Made by a program: the position numbers and the translations under genes
Source: Methylobacterium sp. Leaf465
GTDB lineage: Bacteria > Pseudomonadota > Alphaproteobacteria > Rhizobiales > Beijerinckiaceae
DNA: 64,000 bases
Reading direction: 5' to 3'
Assembly: GCF_001424705.1 (NCBI RefSeq)
Contig: NZ_LMRA01000007.1
Location: 143,585 to 207,584 of the forward strand
Notes under the pieces: model-generated
Seen by the model: the letters and a program-made list of their open reading frames with translations, nothing else
What the model was told of the DNA's origin: nothing
Database searches by the model: none
Shown: positions 1-8,753 of the stretch, piece by piece
How the letters are laid out: each line of letters opens with the position of its first letter
How positions within the stretch are numbered: the stretch's first letter is position 1

Positions 1-51
1 CCGCTGCTGATCGGACACCCCAACCCGACCGGACACCCCGAGGAGACCCCC

Positions 52-150
52 ATGCTGCTGAAAGGCTTCTCCTACGCCATGATCGCCGCCTTCGCCGGCG
101 GACTCGTCTTCACCCTCGTCGGCTCGGCCCAGACCTTTCTCAACCTCTGA
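52..150 (+). CDS. Small predicted membrane peptide (32 aa)
   Basis: This 32-residue reading frame begins MLLKGFSYAMIAAFAGG and ends LVGSAQTFLNL. A good ribosome binding site (AGGAG at about 40-44) lies a suitable distance before the ATG. Most of the peptide is one hydrophobic stretch of about 20 residues after a Lys near the N-terminus, so it would span the inner membrane once. No family is recognised. A hairpin with 8-bp arms follows at 180-208. The short length makes chance possible, but RBS, start and composition all agree. Confidence 0.5.
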   Translation: MLLKGFSYAMIAAFAGGLVFTLVGSAQTFLNL

Positions 151-179
151 GCCGTTCCCGACCGACAAGATCTCACACC

Positions 180-208
180 GACCCGCCCGGCCTCCGCCGT
201 GGCGGGTC
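180..208 (+). terminator. Stem-loop after the small ORF
   Basis: Perfect 8-bp arms GACCCGCC (180-187) and GGCGGGTC (201-208) flank a 13-base loop that can itself pair partly. The hairpin starts 30 bases after the stop codon at 150. There is no T-tract, so it is only a candidate terminator. Confidence 0.3.
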
Positions 209-340
209 GCGCCATGCGCGCCCGGGGGCGACCATGCCCGACCCCCTCGTCGTCCTCCCGATGCCGCCCGCCCGGGAACACAACGACCGCCGGGACGTCA
301 CATCCGGTCACAGCGGGACCGGAACGGGCAACACAGAGCG

Positions 341-1588
341 ATGGCGCACAGGGCGGAACAAGACGGCGGCCAAGATGAGGGACAAGACGAGGCGGGCACC
401 GCGAAGGACCTGCATCCGCGCAAGTTTGACCTGCTCAACCTCACCCTGGTCGACGTGAATGGCGGGCTGCGGCCCTATCTCAACGTCTTCCTGCTGGTGC
501 ACCGCGAATGGAGCGCGACCACGGTCGGCCTCGTGACGACCCTGGCGGGGCTCGTCGGCGTCGGCCTGCAGGCCCCCCTCGGGGCCGTCATCGACCGCGC
601 GCGCGACAAGCGCTGGGCCATCGTGGCCGCTCTGATGGCGGCCTCCGCCGGGGCGGTGGTCATTGCGCTCTGGCCGCAATTCTGGCCGGTGCTCCTCGCC
701 TTCACGGTCCTGACCGCGGCGGGCAGCAGCTTCACCCCGACCATCGCGGGCCTCACCCTCGGCATCTTCCCGAAGGCGCGCCTGTCGCGCCGGATGGGCC
801 GCAACAGCGCCTGGTACCGGGCCGGCAACGTCGTCATCGCCGTCCTGATCGCGCTGGTCGGTTACGGCTTTCCCGACCGGGCGGTGTTCTTCCTCGTGCC
901 GGCCCTGTCGTTCGCGGCCGCCGCGGCGGTCCTGTCAATTCCCCGGGACATCGTCGGGCGGGAACTCGCCGAGGGGGTGAAGCCGAAGCCGCGCTCGGGG
1001 GCCGCCTTCAAGGTGCTCCTCGGCAATCGCCCGCTCCTCGTCTTCGCCGCCGCGATCTTCCTGTTCCAGCTCGCCAACGGGCCGATGGCTTCCCTGGTCG
1101 CGCAGAAGATCTCCCTGGCCCACGAGACCTGGTCGGCCGCCATCACCTCGACGACCATCGTGGCGGCGCAGGCGGTGATGCTGCCCATGGCCATCCTGGT
1201 CGGGCGCTTCGCCGACGGCTGGGGCCGGAAACCGATCCTCCTGTTCGCCTTCGCGATGCTGCCGGTGCGCGCGCTGCTCTACACCCTGTCGGACGACGCG
1301 ATCTGGCTCTTCGCGGTGCAGGGCCTGGAGGGCGTCAGCACCGGCCTCTACAGCGCCATCAAGCCCCTGGTGATCGCCGACCTCATGGAGGACAAGGCCC
1401 GCTACAACCTCGCCTCGGGGGTGATCGCCACGGTCCAGGGCGTCGCCATCGCCCTCTCGAACGTGCTGGCCGGGAGCATCGTCGATTGGAGCGGCTTCAC
1501 TGCGGCGTTCCTCGTCTCGGCGGCCATCGGCATCGGTTCGGCGCTCCTCCTCACGCGCATGCCGGAGCCTTCGGCGGAGCGGGCCTGA
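341..1588 (+). CDS. MFS transporter
   Basis: A 415-residue protein with about 12 hydrophobic segments, the usual size for the major facilitator superfamily. The N-terminal ~30 residues are polar and rich in Gln, Asp and Glu. The cytoplasmic-loop signature of the second half is visible as GRFADGWGRKPILL, and the first half has the related DRARDKR after transmembrane segment 2. The central loop carries a KPKPR patch. The substrate cannot be read from the sequence; efflux of drugs or small metabolites is a generic possibility. It stands alone and converges with the porin gene that ends at 1652. The ribosome binding site before ATG 341 is weak, so the start is moderately certain. Confidence 0.85.
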   Translation: MAHRAEQDGGQDEGQDEAGTAKDLHPRKFDLLNLTLVDVNGGLRPYLNVFLLVHREWSATTVGLVTTLAGLVGVGLQAPLGAVIDRARDKRWAIVAALMAASAGAVVIALWPQFWPVLLAFTVLTAAGSSFTPTIAGLTLGIFPKARLSRRMGRNSAWYRAGNVVIAVLIALVGYGFPDRAVFFLVPALSFAAAAAVLSIPRDIVGRELAEGVKPKPRSGAAFKVLLGNRPLLVFAAAIFLFQLANGPMASLVAQKISLAHETWSAAITSTTIVAAQAVMLPMAILVGRFADGWGRKPILLFAFAMLPVRALLYTLSDDAIWLFAVQGLEGVSTGLYSAIKPLVIADLMEDKARYNLASGVIATVQGVAIALSNVLAGSIVDWSGFTAAFLVSAAIGIGSALLLTRMPEPSAERA

Positions 1589-1651
1589 GAAGGTCCCGGC
1601 CGCCGCAGGCGATGCGCAGGCCCACGGGACCCCATCCCCGGAGCCGCCGCG

Positions 1652-3142
1652 TCAGTACGCCCCGGGTCCTGTGGCGAGGCCCGCGAGGGTGAAGAGGTCG
1701 ACGGAGAGCTTGGCGCCGACGACGAGGGCATCGGGGATGTTCTTTGGGTAGGCGGGGAAGCGGGTCTGGTCGGGGTTGATGATGTACTGGAGGTTGGGGG
1801 TGAGGCGGACGGCGGGGGTGACCTGGATGCCGTAGTTGAGCTCCATCATGATCTGCTGGCGGGGCAGGGCGCGGTCGAGGCCGAGGGTGCCCTGGACGGC
1901 GGCGATGTTGGACAGGGCCAGGGGCGAGAAGCGCTGGGTGTTGACGACGAAGCCTAGGGTGTCGAAGGGCCGGTCCGCGAAGGTGCCGGTCTGGAGGGCG
2001 CCGATCTCGAGGAAGTAGTCCTCGACGAGGCGCCCGGAGGTGCCCGCCATGGCCACGCCGAACAGGGTCAGGCCCTGGACGGCGCCGGGATCGGGACGCC
2101 AGACCATCTGGTCGAAGCGCGCATAGACGCCCGAGCGTCCGAAGCGGGTGGCGGGGGCCAGGCCGGTGAGGACGGCGCGCTGGCCGGTGATGTCGCGCAC
2201 GGGGTCGGCGTAGTCGGAGGCGTCGTACCATCCGCCGATGCCGTAGTTGCGGGGCAGGGGGTCGTTGGCGAAGGTGGTGGAGTAGCCGAGCTCGAAGGGC
2301 AGGACCGCGCCGGTGGCGCCGCGGGTGGAGAGGTCGAGGCCGTTGTCGCCGGGCTGCTGGTGGCGGGGATTGACCTCGTAGACGCCGGCATGGACGAAGA
2401 TGCGGTCGGTGAGCCAGGCCTTGGCGTGGGCCCCCCAGCTGGAGACGGGCCAGAAGGTGAAGTTCGAGGTCTTGAAGACGAAGGTCGGGTTTCCGCAGGC
2501 GGAATTGGACTGGAAGTTGCAGTAGATCGGCGAGTTGAGGAAGGCGATGTTGGCCACGAGGCGGCCGAACTCGACCACGAGGCGGTCGTCGAACAGCTTC
2601 TGCTCGTAGCTGAGCAGGGTGAGGCGGGTGGTCTGTCCGCCGCCGTAGATCTCCTGGACGGAGGTGTTGTTGCCGATGAAGTCGCCCGCGAGGTTGTCGC
2701 CGTGGCGGTTGGTGACGGCGACGTGGAGGGCGCCTCCGGCGAGGCCGGCGATGCGGTCGAGGTCGGCATCGATGCCGAAGAACAGCTGCCCGGCATAGGC
2801 GCGGCCCTGGCGGATGCCGCCGATGGGGTTGGCGGCGGCCTGGCCGGTGTAGTTGGCGCTGAGGGTGAGGCCGTGGCCGAGATCGAACACGCCGGTGGGC
2901 AGGGTGGCGGGCGTCGCGCTCTGGCCCAGGGTGTCCGCCGCCCCGGCCGCGCTCTGCGCTCCGGTGATGTCCTGGCCGTCGGGACGGGGCGGCAATCGGC
3001 CCGGAGAGCGCAGCGCCGGGCGCTGAGCCGTGTCGGGAACGCCGAACCCGGCGGTGGCCGCATCCTGCGCCTGTGCCTGCGATCCGAGCGTCAGCGTTAC
3101 CAGTCCCAGGCCGATGGCAGCCGTCTTCAATCCCGTGCCCAT
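1652..3142 (-). CDS. Carbohydrate-selective porin, OprB type
   Basis: A 496-residue outer-membrane porin. It begins MGTGLKTAAIGLGLVTLTLGSQAQAQ, a clear signal peptide ending in an AQA site, and finishes in an aromatic residue (GPGAY) as beta-barrel porins do. The body has many alternating strands and the conserved-looking stretches NANYTGQAAANP-like near residue 100 and YGIGGWYDASDY near 310, typical of OprB-family sugar porins. It follows fruA on the same strand after a gap of about 124 bases, so it is probably the outer-membrane entry route for the fructose PTS. ATG 3142 was chosen because the signal peptide starts there and GAGGGG lies just upstream; ATG 3157 is an alternative. Confidence 0.85.
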   Translation of the reverse strand: MGTGLKTAAIGLGLVTLTLGSQAQAQDAATAGFGVPDTAQRPALRSPGRLPPRPDGQDITGAQSAAGAADTLGQSATPATLPTGVFDLGHGLTLSANYTGQAAANPIGGIRQGRAYAGQLFFGIDADLDRIAGLAGGALHVAVTNRHGDNLAGDFIGNNTSVQEIYGGGQTTRLTLLSYEQKLFDDRLVVEFGRLVANIAFLNSPIYCNFQSNSACGNPTFVFKTSNFTFWPVSSWGAHAKAWLTDRIFVHAGVYEVNPRHQQPGDNGLDLSTRGATGAVLPFELGYSTTFANDPLPRNYGIGGWYDASDYADPVRDITGQRAVLTGLAPATRFGRSGVYARFDQMVWRPDPGAVQGLTLFGVAMAGTSGRLVEDYFLEIGALQTGTFADRPFDTLGFVVNTQRFSPLALSNIAAVQGTLGLDRALPRQQIMMELNYGIQVTPAVRLTPNLQYIINPDQTRFPAYPKNIPDALVVGAKLSVDLFTLAGLATGPGAY

Positions 3143-3266
3143 CTGTCGTCCCCTCATGGTCCGTGGTGTTCGCGTGGCCGGTCTTGGTGCCGGGTTGGGT
3201 GGTCGTAGTCCGATCGTTCGCAGCCCCGGCGCGGGTTCCTCCCCCACGGAGGGGGGACGGCCGGGC

Positions 3267-4994
3267 TCAGGCGGCGCGCGTCTTGAGTAGGCCGACGAGC
3301 AGCCCGGTGACGAAGGTGCCGACCACCAGGGCGATCAGGGCGCCGGGGACGTTGGTCACCGCGTTGGGGATCGGCAGGACGAAGAGGCCGCCATGGGGCA
3401 CCTTCAGTTCGACCCCGAGGCTGAGCGCCACGGCGCCGGCCAGCGCCGAGCCCGCCACCATCGCGGGGATCACCCGCAGGGGATCGGCCGCCGCGAAGGG
3501 AATCGCCCCCTCGGTGATGAAGGCGGCGCCGAGCACCGCGGCCGCGCCGCCGGCTTCGCGCTCGGCCTGCGAGAAGCGTCCGGGGAACAGGCGGGTGGCG
3601 AGCGCGATCCCCAGGGGGGGCGTCATGCCGCCGATCATCACGGCGGCCATGGGCGCGGTGATGCCCGATGCGATCAGCGCGGCGGCGGAGGCATAGGCGG
3701 CCTTGTTGACCGGGCCGCCCATATCCACCGCCATCATGCCGCCGAGCACCAGACCGAGCACGACGGCGCTCGCCCCCTGCATGCTGCGCAGCCAGTCCGT
3801 GAGCGCCGCCAGGATCGCCGCCACGGGCACGCCGACGACGTAGACCATGAGCAAGCCGGTGACGGCGGTGGCCAGCAGCGGCAGGATCAGGACCGGCTTC
3901 AGGCCCTCCAGGTTCCGGTGCAGGCGGATGTGCCGATTGAGGAAGGCGGTGGTGGTGCCGGCGATGAAGCCCGCCGCGATGCCGCCGAGGAAGCCGGCCT
4001 GCAGGTTGGCGGCGAGCATGCCGCCGATCATCCCCGGCGCGATGCCGGGCCGGTCGGCCATGGAGAAGGCGATGTAGCCGGCCAGCACCGGAACGATGAG
4101 CGCGAAGGCCGCCTTGGCGCCGATCTCCCCCAGGGCGAAGCCCAGGGTGCCGGCGTGGTCGGGCTTCATCGCGTCGATGCCGCCGACGGCGAAGGCCAGG
4201 GCGATGAGCAGGCCGCCCGCCACCACGAAGGGCAGCATGAACGAGACGCCGGTCATCAGGTGCTTGTAGGCGCCCGCCTTCTTCTCCTCCGCCGCCGCCG
4301 GACGGGCCGACCCGTCCGCCGCGGTGGTCCCCGCGTCGGGCTGGCGCTGCGCCTCGGCGAAGGCCGTGGCCAGCAAGCCCTTGCCGTCGCGGATCGCCGC
4401 CTTGGTGTTGGTGGCGTAGAGCCGCTTGCCGGCGAAGCGCGTCCGGTCGACCCCGGTATCGGCGGCGATCAGCACGAGGTCGGCCGCCGCGATCTCCTCG
4501 GCGGTCAGGGCGTCGCGGGCGCCCACCGACCCCTGCGTCTCGACCCGGACGGCGTAGCCGAGGGCCTCGGCCGCCGCCTGGATGCCCTCGGCGGCCATGA
4601 AGGTATGGGCGATGCCGGTGGGGCAGGAGGTGATGGCGACGATCCGCCGGCGTCCGCTCGGCGCCCCGTCCGTCGCCGCGGCCGCCTCGCCCGCCCCCCC
4701 GAGGAACCGGTCGAGCACCGCGTGGGCGTCGGTGAGCACGTCCTCGATGCGGATCCGGGCCCGGCGCATGGCCCCGAAGCGCCCCTCGTCGAGGTCGCCC
4801 TCGCCCACCAGCAGCACCGCGTCGGCCCGGGCGATGGCGCCGGCGCTCAGGGCGGTGCCGGGCACGCCCTTGCCGCGCAGTTCCAGGTCCAGGGGCTGGT
4901 TGCGCCGGCCCGCCGCCTCGCGCAGGGCCTCGCCGGCCAGCACCGCGTGCAGGCCGAGATCCCCACCGCCCACCACTGCGAGCACCTGCGTCAT
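3267..4994 (-). CDS. fruA: PTS fructose permease, EIIB'BC
   Basis: A 575-residue membrane permease that imports fructose and phosphorylates it to fructose 1-phosphate. An N-terminal degenerate B' domain (about 1-100) is followed by the EIIB domain with the phosphocysteine in ITSCPTGIAHTFMAAE (Cys124). The EIIC membrane domain (about 245-570) has the conserved GGPVNKAAYASAA and ITEGAIPFAAADP stretches. A polar Ala/Lys-rich linker (about 215-240) joins the two parts. It is the third gene of the fruB-fruK-fruA operon and should be controlled by the operator at 8634. Length and domain order match the E. coli type FruA. Confidence 0.95.
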   Translation of the reverse strand: MTQVLAVVGGGDLGLHAVLAGEALREAAGRRNQPLDLELRGKGVPGTALSAGAIARADAVLLVGEGDLDEGRFGAMRRARIRIEDVLTDAHAVLDRFLGGAGEAAAATDGAPSGRRRIVAITSCPTGIAHTFMAAEGIQAAAEALGYAVRVETQGSVGARDALTAEEIAAADLVLIAADTGVDRTRFAGKRLYATNTKAAIRDGKGLLATAFAEAQRQPDAGTTAADGSARPAAAEEKKAGAYKHLMTGVSFMLPFVVAGGLLIALAFAVGGIDAMKPDHAGTLGFALGEIGAKAAFALIVPVLAGYIAFSMADRPGIAPGMIGGMLAANLQAGFLGGIAAGFIAGTTTAFLNRHIRLHRNLEGLKPVLILPLLATAVTGLLMVYVVGVPVAAILAALTDWLRSMQGASAVVLGLVLGGMMAVDMGGPVNKAAYASAAALIASGITAPMAAVMIGGMTPPLGIALATRLFPGRFSQAEREAGGAAAVLGAAFITEGAIPFAAADPLRVIPAMVAGSALAGAVALSLGVELKVPHGGLFVLPIPNAVTNVPGALIALVVGTFVTGLLVGLLKTRAA

Positions 4995-5076
4995 GGCTTC
5001 CTCCCCATGGTTTCCTCACCTTGCGGCGCGTCCCGGCCCGCCGGTGCGTCGTCGTGCTGCGTCGAAGGTCCGTGCC

Positions 5077-6036
5077 TCAGGCCGAGGCCGTGAGGGGCTC
5101 CACCCGTACCGCCGCGGCGAGGGCCAGGACCGTGTCGCGGGCGGGCAGGTTGGCGCCCGCCAGCCCGAGCTTGCCGGCCGCGAAGGCCAGGGCGAGCCGG
5201 GCGGTGGCGGTCCGGTCCAGGCCCGCCTGCAGGCCCGCCACGAGGCCGGCCACGAGGGCGTCGCCCGCGCCCACCGTGCTGGTCACCCGGGTCGCGGGCG
5301 GATGGGCCAGGTCCGTGCCGTCGGCGCTGGCGAACAGCGCCCCCTCGGCACCGAGCGAGACCACCACCAGGGGGATGCCGCGGGCCACCAGGCCCCGGGC
5401 CGCCGCCCCCACCCCGGCCAGATCCGGCAGGGACCGCCCGGCCCACTCCTCGAGCTCGTGCCGGTTGGGCTTGACCGCGAAGGGCAGGGCCGCGGCCGGG
5501 GCGGCTAGGGCCGCCGCCAGGGCGGGGCCGGAGGCGTCGAGGACGAGGCGGGCGCCCAGCGGCCGCAGCTCGGCGGCGATCTCCGCGTAGATCGTCGGGG
5601 CCACGCCGCCCGGCAGGCTGCCGGCCAGCACCACCAGGGTGCCGGGCTCCACGGCCTCGCGCAGCATCGCCCGGACGGCGGCGAGGCTGCCGGCCTCGAC
5701 GGCGAGGCCCGGCAGGTTGATGTCGGTGGTGTCGCCGCCGGTGCCGTCGACCAGCTTCAGGTTGGTCCGGGTCTCGCCCGGGATCCGGACGAAGCGATCC
5801 GCGATGCCCTTGGCCGCGAGCAGGGCCTCGAACGGCCCGGCATTGTCCTGGCCGAGCAGGCCGGCGGCGGCCACCGGCACGCCCCAGTCGGCGAGGCAGG
5901 CGGCGACGTTGACGCCCTTGCCGCCCGCATCCGAGCGGGTGCTGCGCGCCCGGTGGACGTGGCCGGGCCGGAGGACGTCGAGGATCACGGTCCGGTCGAG
6001 GGCCGGGTTGAGGGTGAGGGTGACCACGCGGGTCAT
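5077..6036 (-). CDS. fruK: 1-phosphofructokinase
   Basis: A 319-residue PfkB-family sugar kinase that converts fructose 1-phosphate, the product of FruA, to fructose 1,6-bisphosphate. It starts MTRVVTLTLNPALDRTV. The substrate-binding GGKGVNVA motif is near residue 40, and the catalytic anion-hole motif TVGAGDALVAG with the base Asp is near residue 258. Its ATG overlaps the fruB stop in an ATGA, so the two are translationally coupled. A longer open frame continues upstream, but the conserved N-terminus, motif spacing and overlap fix this start. Confidence 0.95.
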   Translation of the reverse strand: MTRVVTLTLNPALDRTVILDVLRPGHVHRARSTRSDAGGKGVNVAACLADWGVPVAAAGLLGQDNAGPFEALLAAKGIADRFVRIPGETRTNLKLVDGTGGDTTDINLPGLAVEAGSLAAVRAMLREAVEPGTLVVLAGSLPGGVAPTIYAEIAAELRPLGARLVLDASGPALAAALAAPAAALPFAVKPNRHELEEWAGRSLPDLAGVGAAARGLVARGIPLVVVSLGAEGALFASADGTDLAHPPATRVTSTVGAGDALVAGLVAGLQAGLDRTATARLALAFAAGKLGLAGANLPARDTVLALAAAVRVEPLTASA

Positions 6037-8585
6037 GCGGGCTCTCCGTCGAGGAGGACGGCCAGGGCCCGGACCGCGGCCGCGTCCTCCTGGGCGCAGG
6101 CCCGGGCGGCCAGGGCCCGCAGCGCGCCCATCTCGCTCGCCCGCAGGCGCGCCTTCACGGAGGCCACGTCGCGCGGGGTCATCGACAATTCGTCGACCCC
6201 GAGGCCGGCGAGCAGGCAGGCGCCGAACGGATCGCCGGCGATGCCGCCGCAGACGCCGACCCAACGCTTGTGCCGGGCGGCGCCCTCGCAGGTCAGGTGG
6301 ATCAGGCGCAGGACCGCCGGATGCAGGGAATCGGCCTCCGGCGCGAGCTCGGTGTTCTGGCGGTCGATGGCCAGGGCGTACTGCGTCAGGTCGTTGGTGC
6401 CGATCGAGAAGAAATCGCAGTGCCGGGCCAGGGCGTCGGCCTGGATCGCGGCGGCCGGCACCTCGATCATGATGCCGAGCGGCAGTTCCGGCGCGTCGAG
6501 TTCGGCCCGGATGCGGTCGCAATGGGCCCGGAGCGCGAGCACCTCCGGCACCGAGGTGATCATCGGGAACATGATCGACAGGGGGGCCTCCTTGCCGGTG
6601 GCCGCATCGGCGGGAATTCCATCCCTCGCCGCCCGGTAGAGGGCCCGCAGCTGCGGCTCCATCAGGTCGGGCCGGCGCAGGAGCAGCCGGGCGCCGCGCA
6701 CGCCCAGGAAGGGGTTCTCCTCCCGGGGCAGGTGCAGGTGGGCCACCTGCTTGTCGCCGCCGATGTCGAGGGCGCGCACGATGAGGGGACGGCTGGCGAG
6801 GGCGTCCAGCATTGCCCGGTAGGTGGCGTACTGGTCGTCCTCGGTGGGCGTGTCGCCACGCTCGAGGAACAGGAACTCGGTGCGCATCAGGCCCACGCCC
6901 TCCGCGCCCTGGTCCAGGGCGAAGGGCACCTGCTCGGGATTGTTGACGTTGGCCCCGATGGCGACCGCGTGCCCGTCCCGGGTGCGGGCGGGCAGAGCGC
7001 GCGCGCGGGCCTCCTCCTCGGCCTTGTCGCGCTGGCGCGCGCTCCAGTCCCGGGCGGAGGCGAGGTCGGCGGCGCTCGGATCGAGGTAGAGCCGGCCGGT
7101 GCCGCCGTCGAGGATCGCGGGGGTGTGGTTCTCCAGGGCGAGCAGGGTGGCGCCGCCCGCCACCAGGGCGGGAATGCCGAGGGTGCGGGCGAGGATCGCG
7201 GTGTGCGAGGTCGGGCCGCCCTGGGCCGTGGCGAGGCCGATCACCCGGGTGGGATCGAGGCCCGCGGTGTCGGACGGGGCGAGATCGGGGGCGATGAGGA
7301 TGCAGGGTACGTCCGGCAGGTCGTGGCCGCTCTTGAGCGACGGGTCGATCTGCGCCAGCACCCGCCGGCCGACGTCGCGCAGGTCCGCCGCGCGGGCGGC
7401 CAGCACGGGATTGCCCAGGGCCGAGAGCCGGCCGGCCATCCGCTCCACCGCCTGGTTCCAGGCGAAGGCGACCCCGTGGCCCTCCACCATCAGCTGGCAG
7501 GCCAGGGTGATCAGGTCCGTGTCCGCGATGAGCTCGCCCTGGGCCCGGAAGATGCCCGCATCGGTCCTGCCGAGGCGGCGTTCGGTGTCGTCCGCCAGCG
7601 CCCGGAGCTGGCCCTCGGTAGCGGCGAGGGCGGCGTGCAGGCGGTCGCCGCCCGACGTCAGGGGCTCGGGCTCGTCCCGGACCGTGACCTCCGTCTGGCT
7701 CAGCACGTGGATGGGGCCGATGGTGAGGCCGGGGCTCGCGCCGAGGCCCGCCAGCACCCGCGGCGCATCGGCGGGATTCCAGCCGGCCACCGGGCCGGCC
7801 GCCCGGGCGGCGGCGTCCGCCGCGGCCTTGGCGGCGGCCTTCTCCCCCGCGCTCAGGCCCGTCACCGCCGCGCAGATCCGGGCGAGGGCGCCGGCCTCGT
7901 CGTCGCCCTCCGCTGAGATCGTCACCCCGTCGCCGCAGCGCAGGCCGAGCTGGAGCAGGGCGATCAGATTCTTGGCGTCGGCCACCTCGGCGCCGTGGCG
8001 TACCTGGATCCGGGCGGGACAGGTGCGGGCCGTCTCGACCCAGTGGGCGGCCGGGCGGGCGTGGAGGCCGGTGGGATAGTCGACGGTCCAGTCGAAGCGC
8101 TGCCTGAGGTCGCCGGCCGGGCCGGCCGCGCCGGGGGCGGGCGCGTCCTCGGTGAGGGCCGCGGCGATCTCCTCCTTGCGGGTGGTAATGCGCAGGGCGG
8201 CGAGGCGCGCCTCGTCCTGGATGAGCCGGGTGAGGCGGCGCAGGATGGTGATGTGGGTGTCCGACTGCGCCGCGATGGCGACCACCAGGTGGGCGACCTG
8301 GCCGTCGTGCCATTCGATCCCGCCCGGAACCTGCAGGACCGCCAGCCCGCTGGCGCGGACGTGGTGACGGTCGTCGACCATGCCGTGCGGGATGACCACG
8401 CCGTGGCCCAGATAGGTGTTCGCTACGCCCTCGCGCCGCAGCATGCTGGCCTCGTAGGGCGCATCGATGCAGCCGGACGCGACGAGGAGCTGGGCCGCCG
8501 CGCGGATCGCCGCTTCCTTGCTGGCCGGGGCCGCGCCCAGCTGGATCAGCAGGCGCGGAGGTAGGATCGGCGTCGGCGCGAGCAT
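6033..8585 (-). CDS. fruB: Fructose PTS phosphotransferase, EIIA-HPr-EI fusion
   Basis: An 850-residue soluble fusion carrying phosphate from PEP to FruA. Domains in order: EIIA-Fru (about 1-145, active His67 in GHGVVIPHG), HPr (about 165-250, active His175 in GLHARPAAHW) and enzyme I (about 275-845, His461 in GGPTSHTAILARTLG; PEP-binding VGVCGGIAGDP near the C-terminus). The HPr position that carries the regulatory serine in Gram-positives is Asn (DAKNLIALL), so serine control of HPr is not expected here. The ATG is preceded by GGAGGAG. It is the first gene of the operon, divergent from the LacI regulator. This architecture (often called MTP or FPr-EI) makes the fructose system independent of general PTS proteins. 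Confidence 0.95.
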   Translation of the reverse strand: MLAPTPILPPRLLIQLGAAPASKEAAIRAAAQLLVASGCIDAPYEASMLRREGVANTYLGHGVVIPHGMVDDRHHVRASGLAVLQVPGGIEWHDGQVAHLVVAIAAQSDTHITILRRLTRLIQDEARLAALRITTRKEEIAAALTEDAPAPGAAGPAGDLRQRFDWTVDYPTGLHARPAAHWVETARTCPARIQVRHGAEVADAKNLIALLQLGLRCGDGVTISAEGDDEAGALARICAAVTGLSAGEKAAAKAAADAAARAAGPVAGWNPADAPRVLAGLGASPGLTIGPIHVLSQTEVTVRDEPEPLTSGGDRLHAALAATEGQLRALADDTERRLGRTDAGIFRAQGELIADTDLITLACQLMVEGHGVAFAWNQAVERMAGRLSALGNPVLAARAADLRDVGRRVLAQIDPSLKSGHDLPDVPCILIAPDLAPSDTAGLDPTRVIGLATAQGGPTSHTAILARTLGIPALVAGGATLLALENHTPAILDGGTGRLYLDPSAADLASARDWSARQRDKAEEEARARALPARTRDGHAVAIGANVNNPEQVPFALDQGAEGVGLMRTEFLFLERGDTPTEDDQYATYRAMLDALASRPLIVRALDIGGDKQVAHLHLPREENPFLGVRGARLLLRRPDLMEPQLRALYRAARDGIPADAATGKEAPLSIMFPMITSVPEVLALRAHCDRIRAELDAPELPLGIMIEVPAAAIQADALARHCDFFSIGTNDLTQYALAIDRQNTELAPEADSLHPAVLRLIHLTCEGAARHKRWVGVCGGIAGDPFGACLLAGLGVDELSMTPRDVASVKARLRASEMGALRALAARACAQEDAAAVRALAVLLDGEPA

Positions 8586-8633
8586 GGCGTGCTCCTCCCG
8601 GAAAAACGGTTGTTGAAATGCTCGTTGGCACTA

Positions 8634-8647
8634 TGAAAACGTTTTCA
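8634..8647. promoter_or_regulatory. Palindromic operator for the fructose regulator
   Basis: The 14-mer TGAAAACGTTTTCA is a perfect palindrome lying between fruB and the LacI-family gene. It has the A-rich arms and central CG typical of LacI/FruR operators. It sits about 49 bases upstream of the fruB ATG, where binding would block or remodel transcription of the operon. Confidence 0.75.
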
Positions 8648-8734
8648 CAATCGGTGTCAACGCGATTCGGCGCAATAATGCCGTATCGCCGCTTGCCGAT
8701 GGTGGGACGGGATGCCAGAACGACGTCATGACGC

Positions 8735-8748
8735 TGAAAACGTTCTCC
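8735..8748. promoter_or_regulatory. Second, imperfect operator copy
   Basis: TGAAAACGTTCTCC matches the perfect operator at 8634-8647 at 12 of 14 positions. It lies directly before the preferred start of the LacI-family gene at 8754, suggesting autoregulation. It also argues that translation does not begin further upstream at 8712. Confidence 0.5.
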
Positions 8749-8753
8749 GCCAG

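Noticed and set aside
3231..3257. GC hairpin between fruA and the porin gene as a terminator
   Set aside because: The stem is only five or six pairs with no T-tract on the minus strand; at most a weak attenuator, so not listed as a feature.
8601..8616. GAAAAACGGTTGTTGA as a third fructose operator
   Set aside because: It shares only the A-rich half and a CG-like centre with the clear operator; the match is too poor.
5077..8631. Single 1184-residue frame joining fruK to an upstream extension
   Set aside because: The extension is a shadow of fruB in another frame; FruK starts at 6036 with an ATGA overlap.
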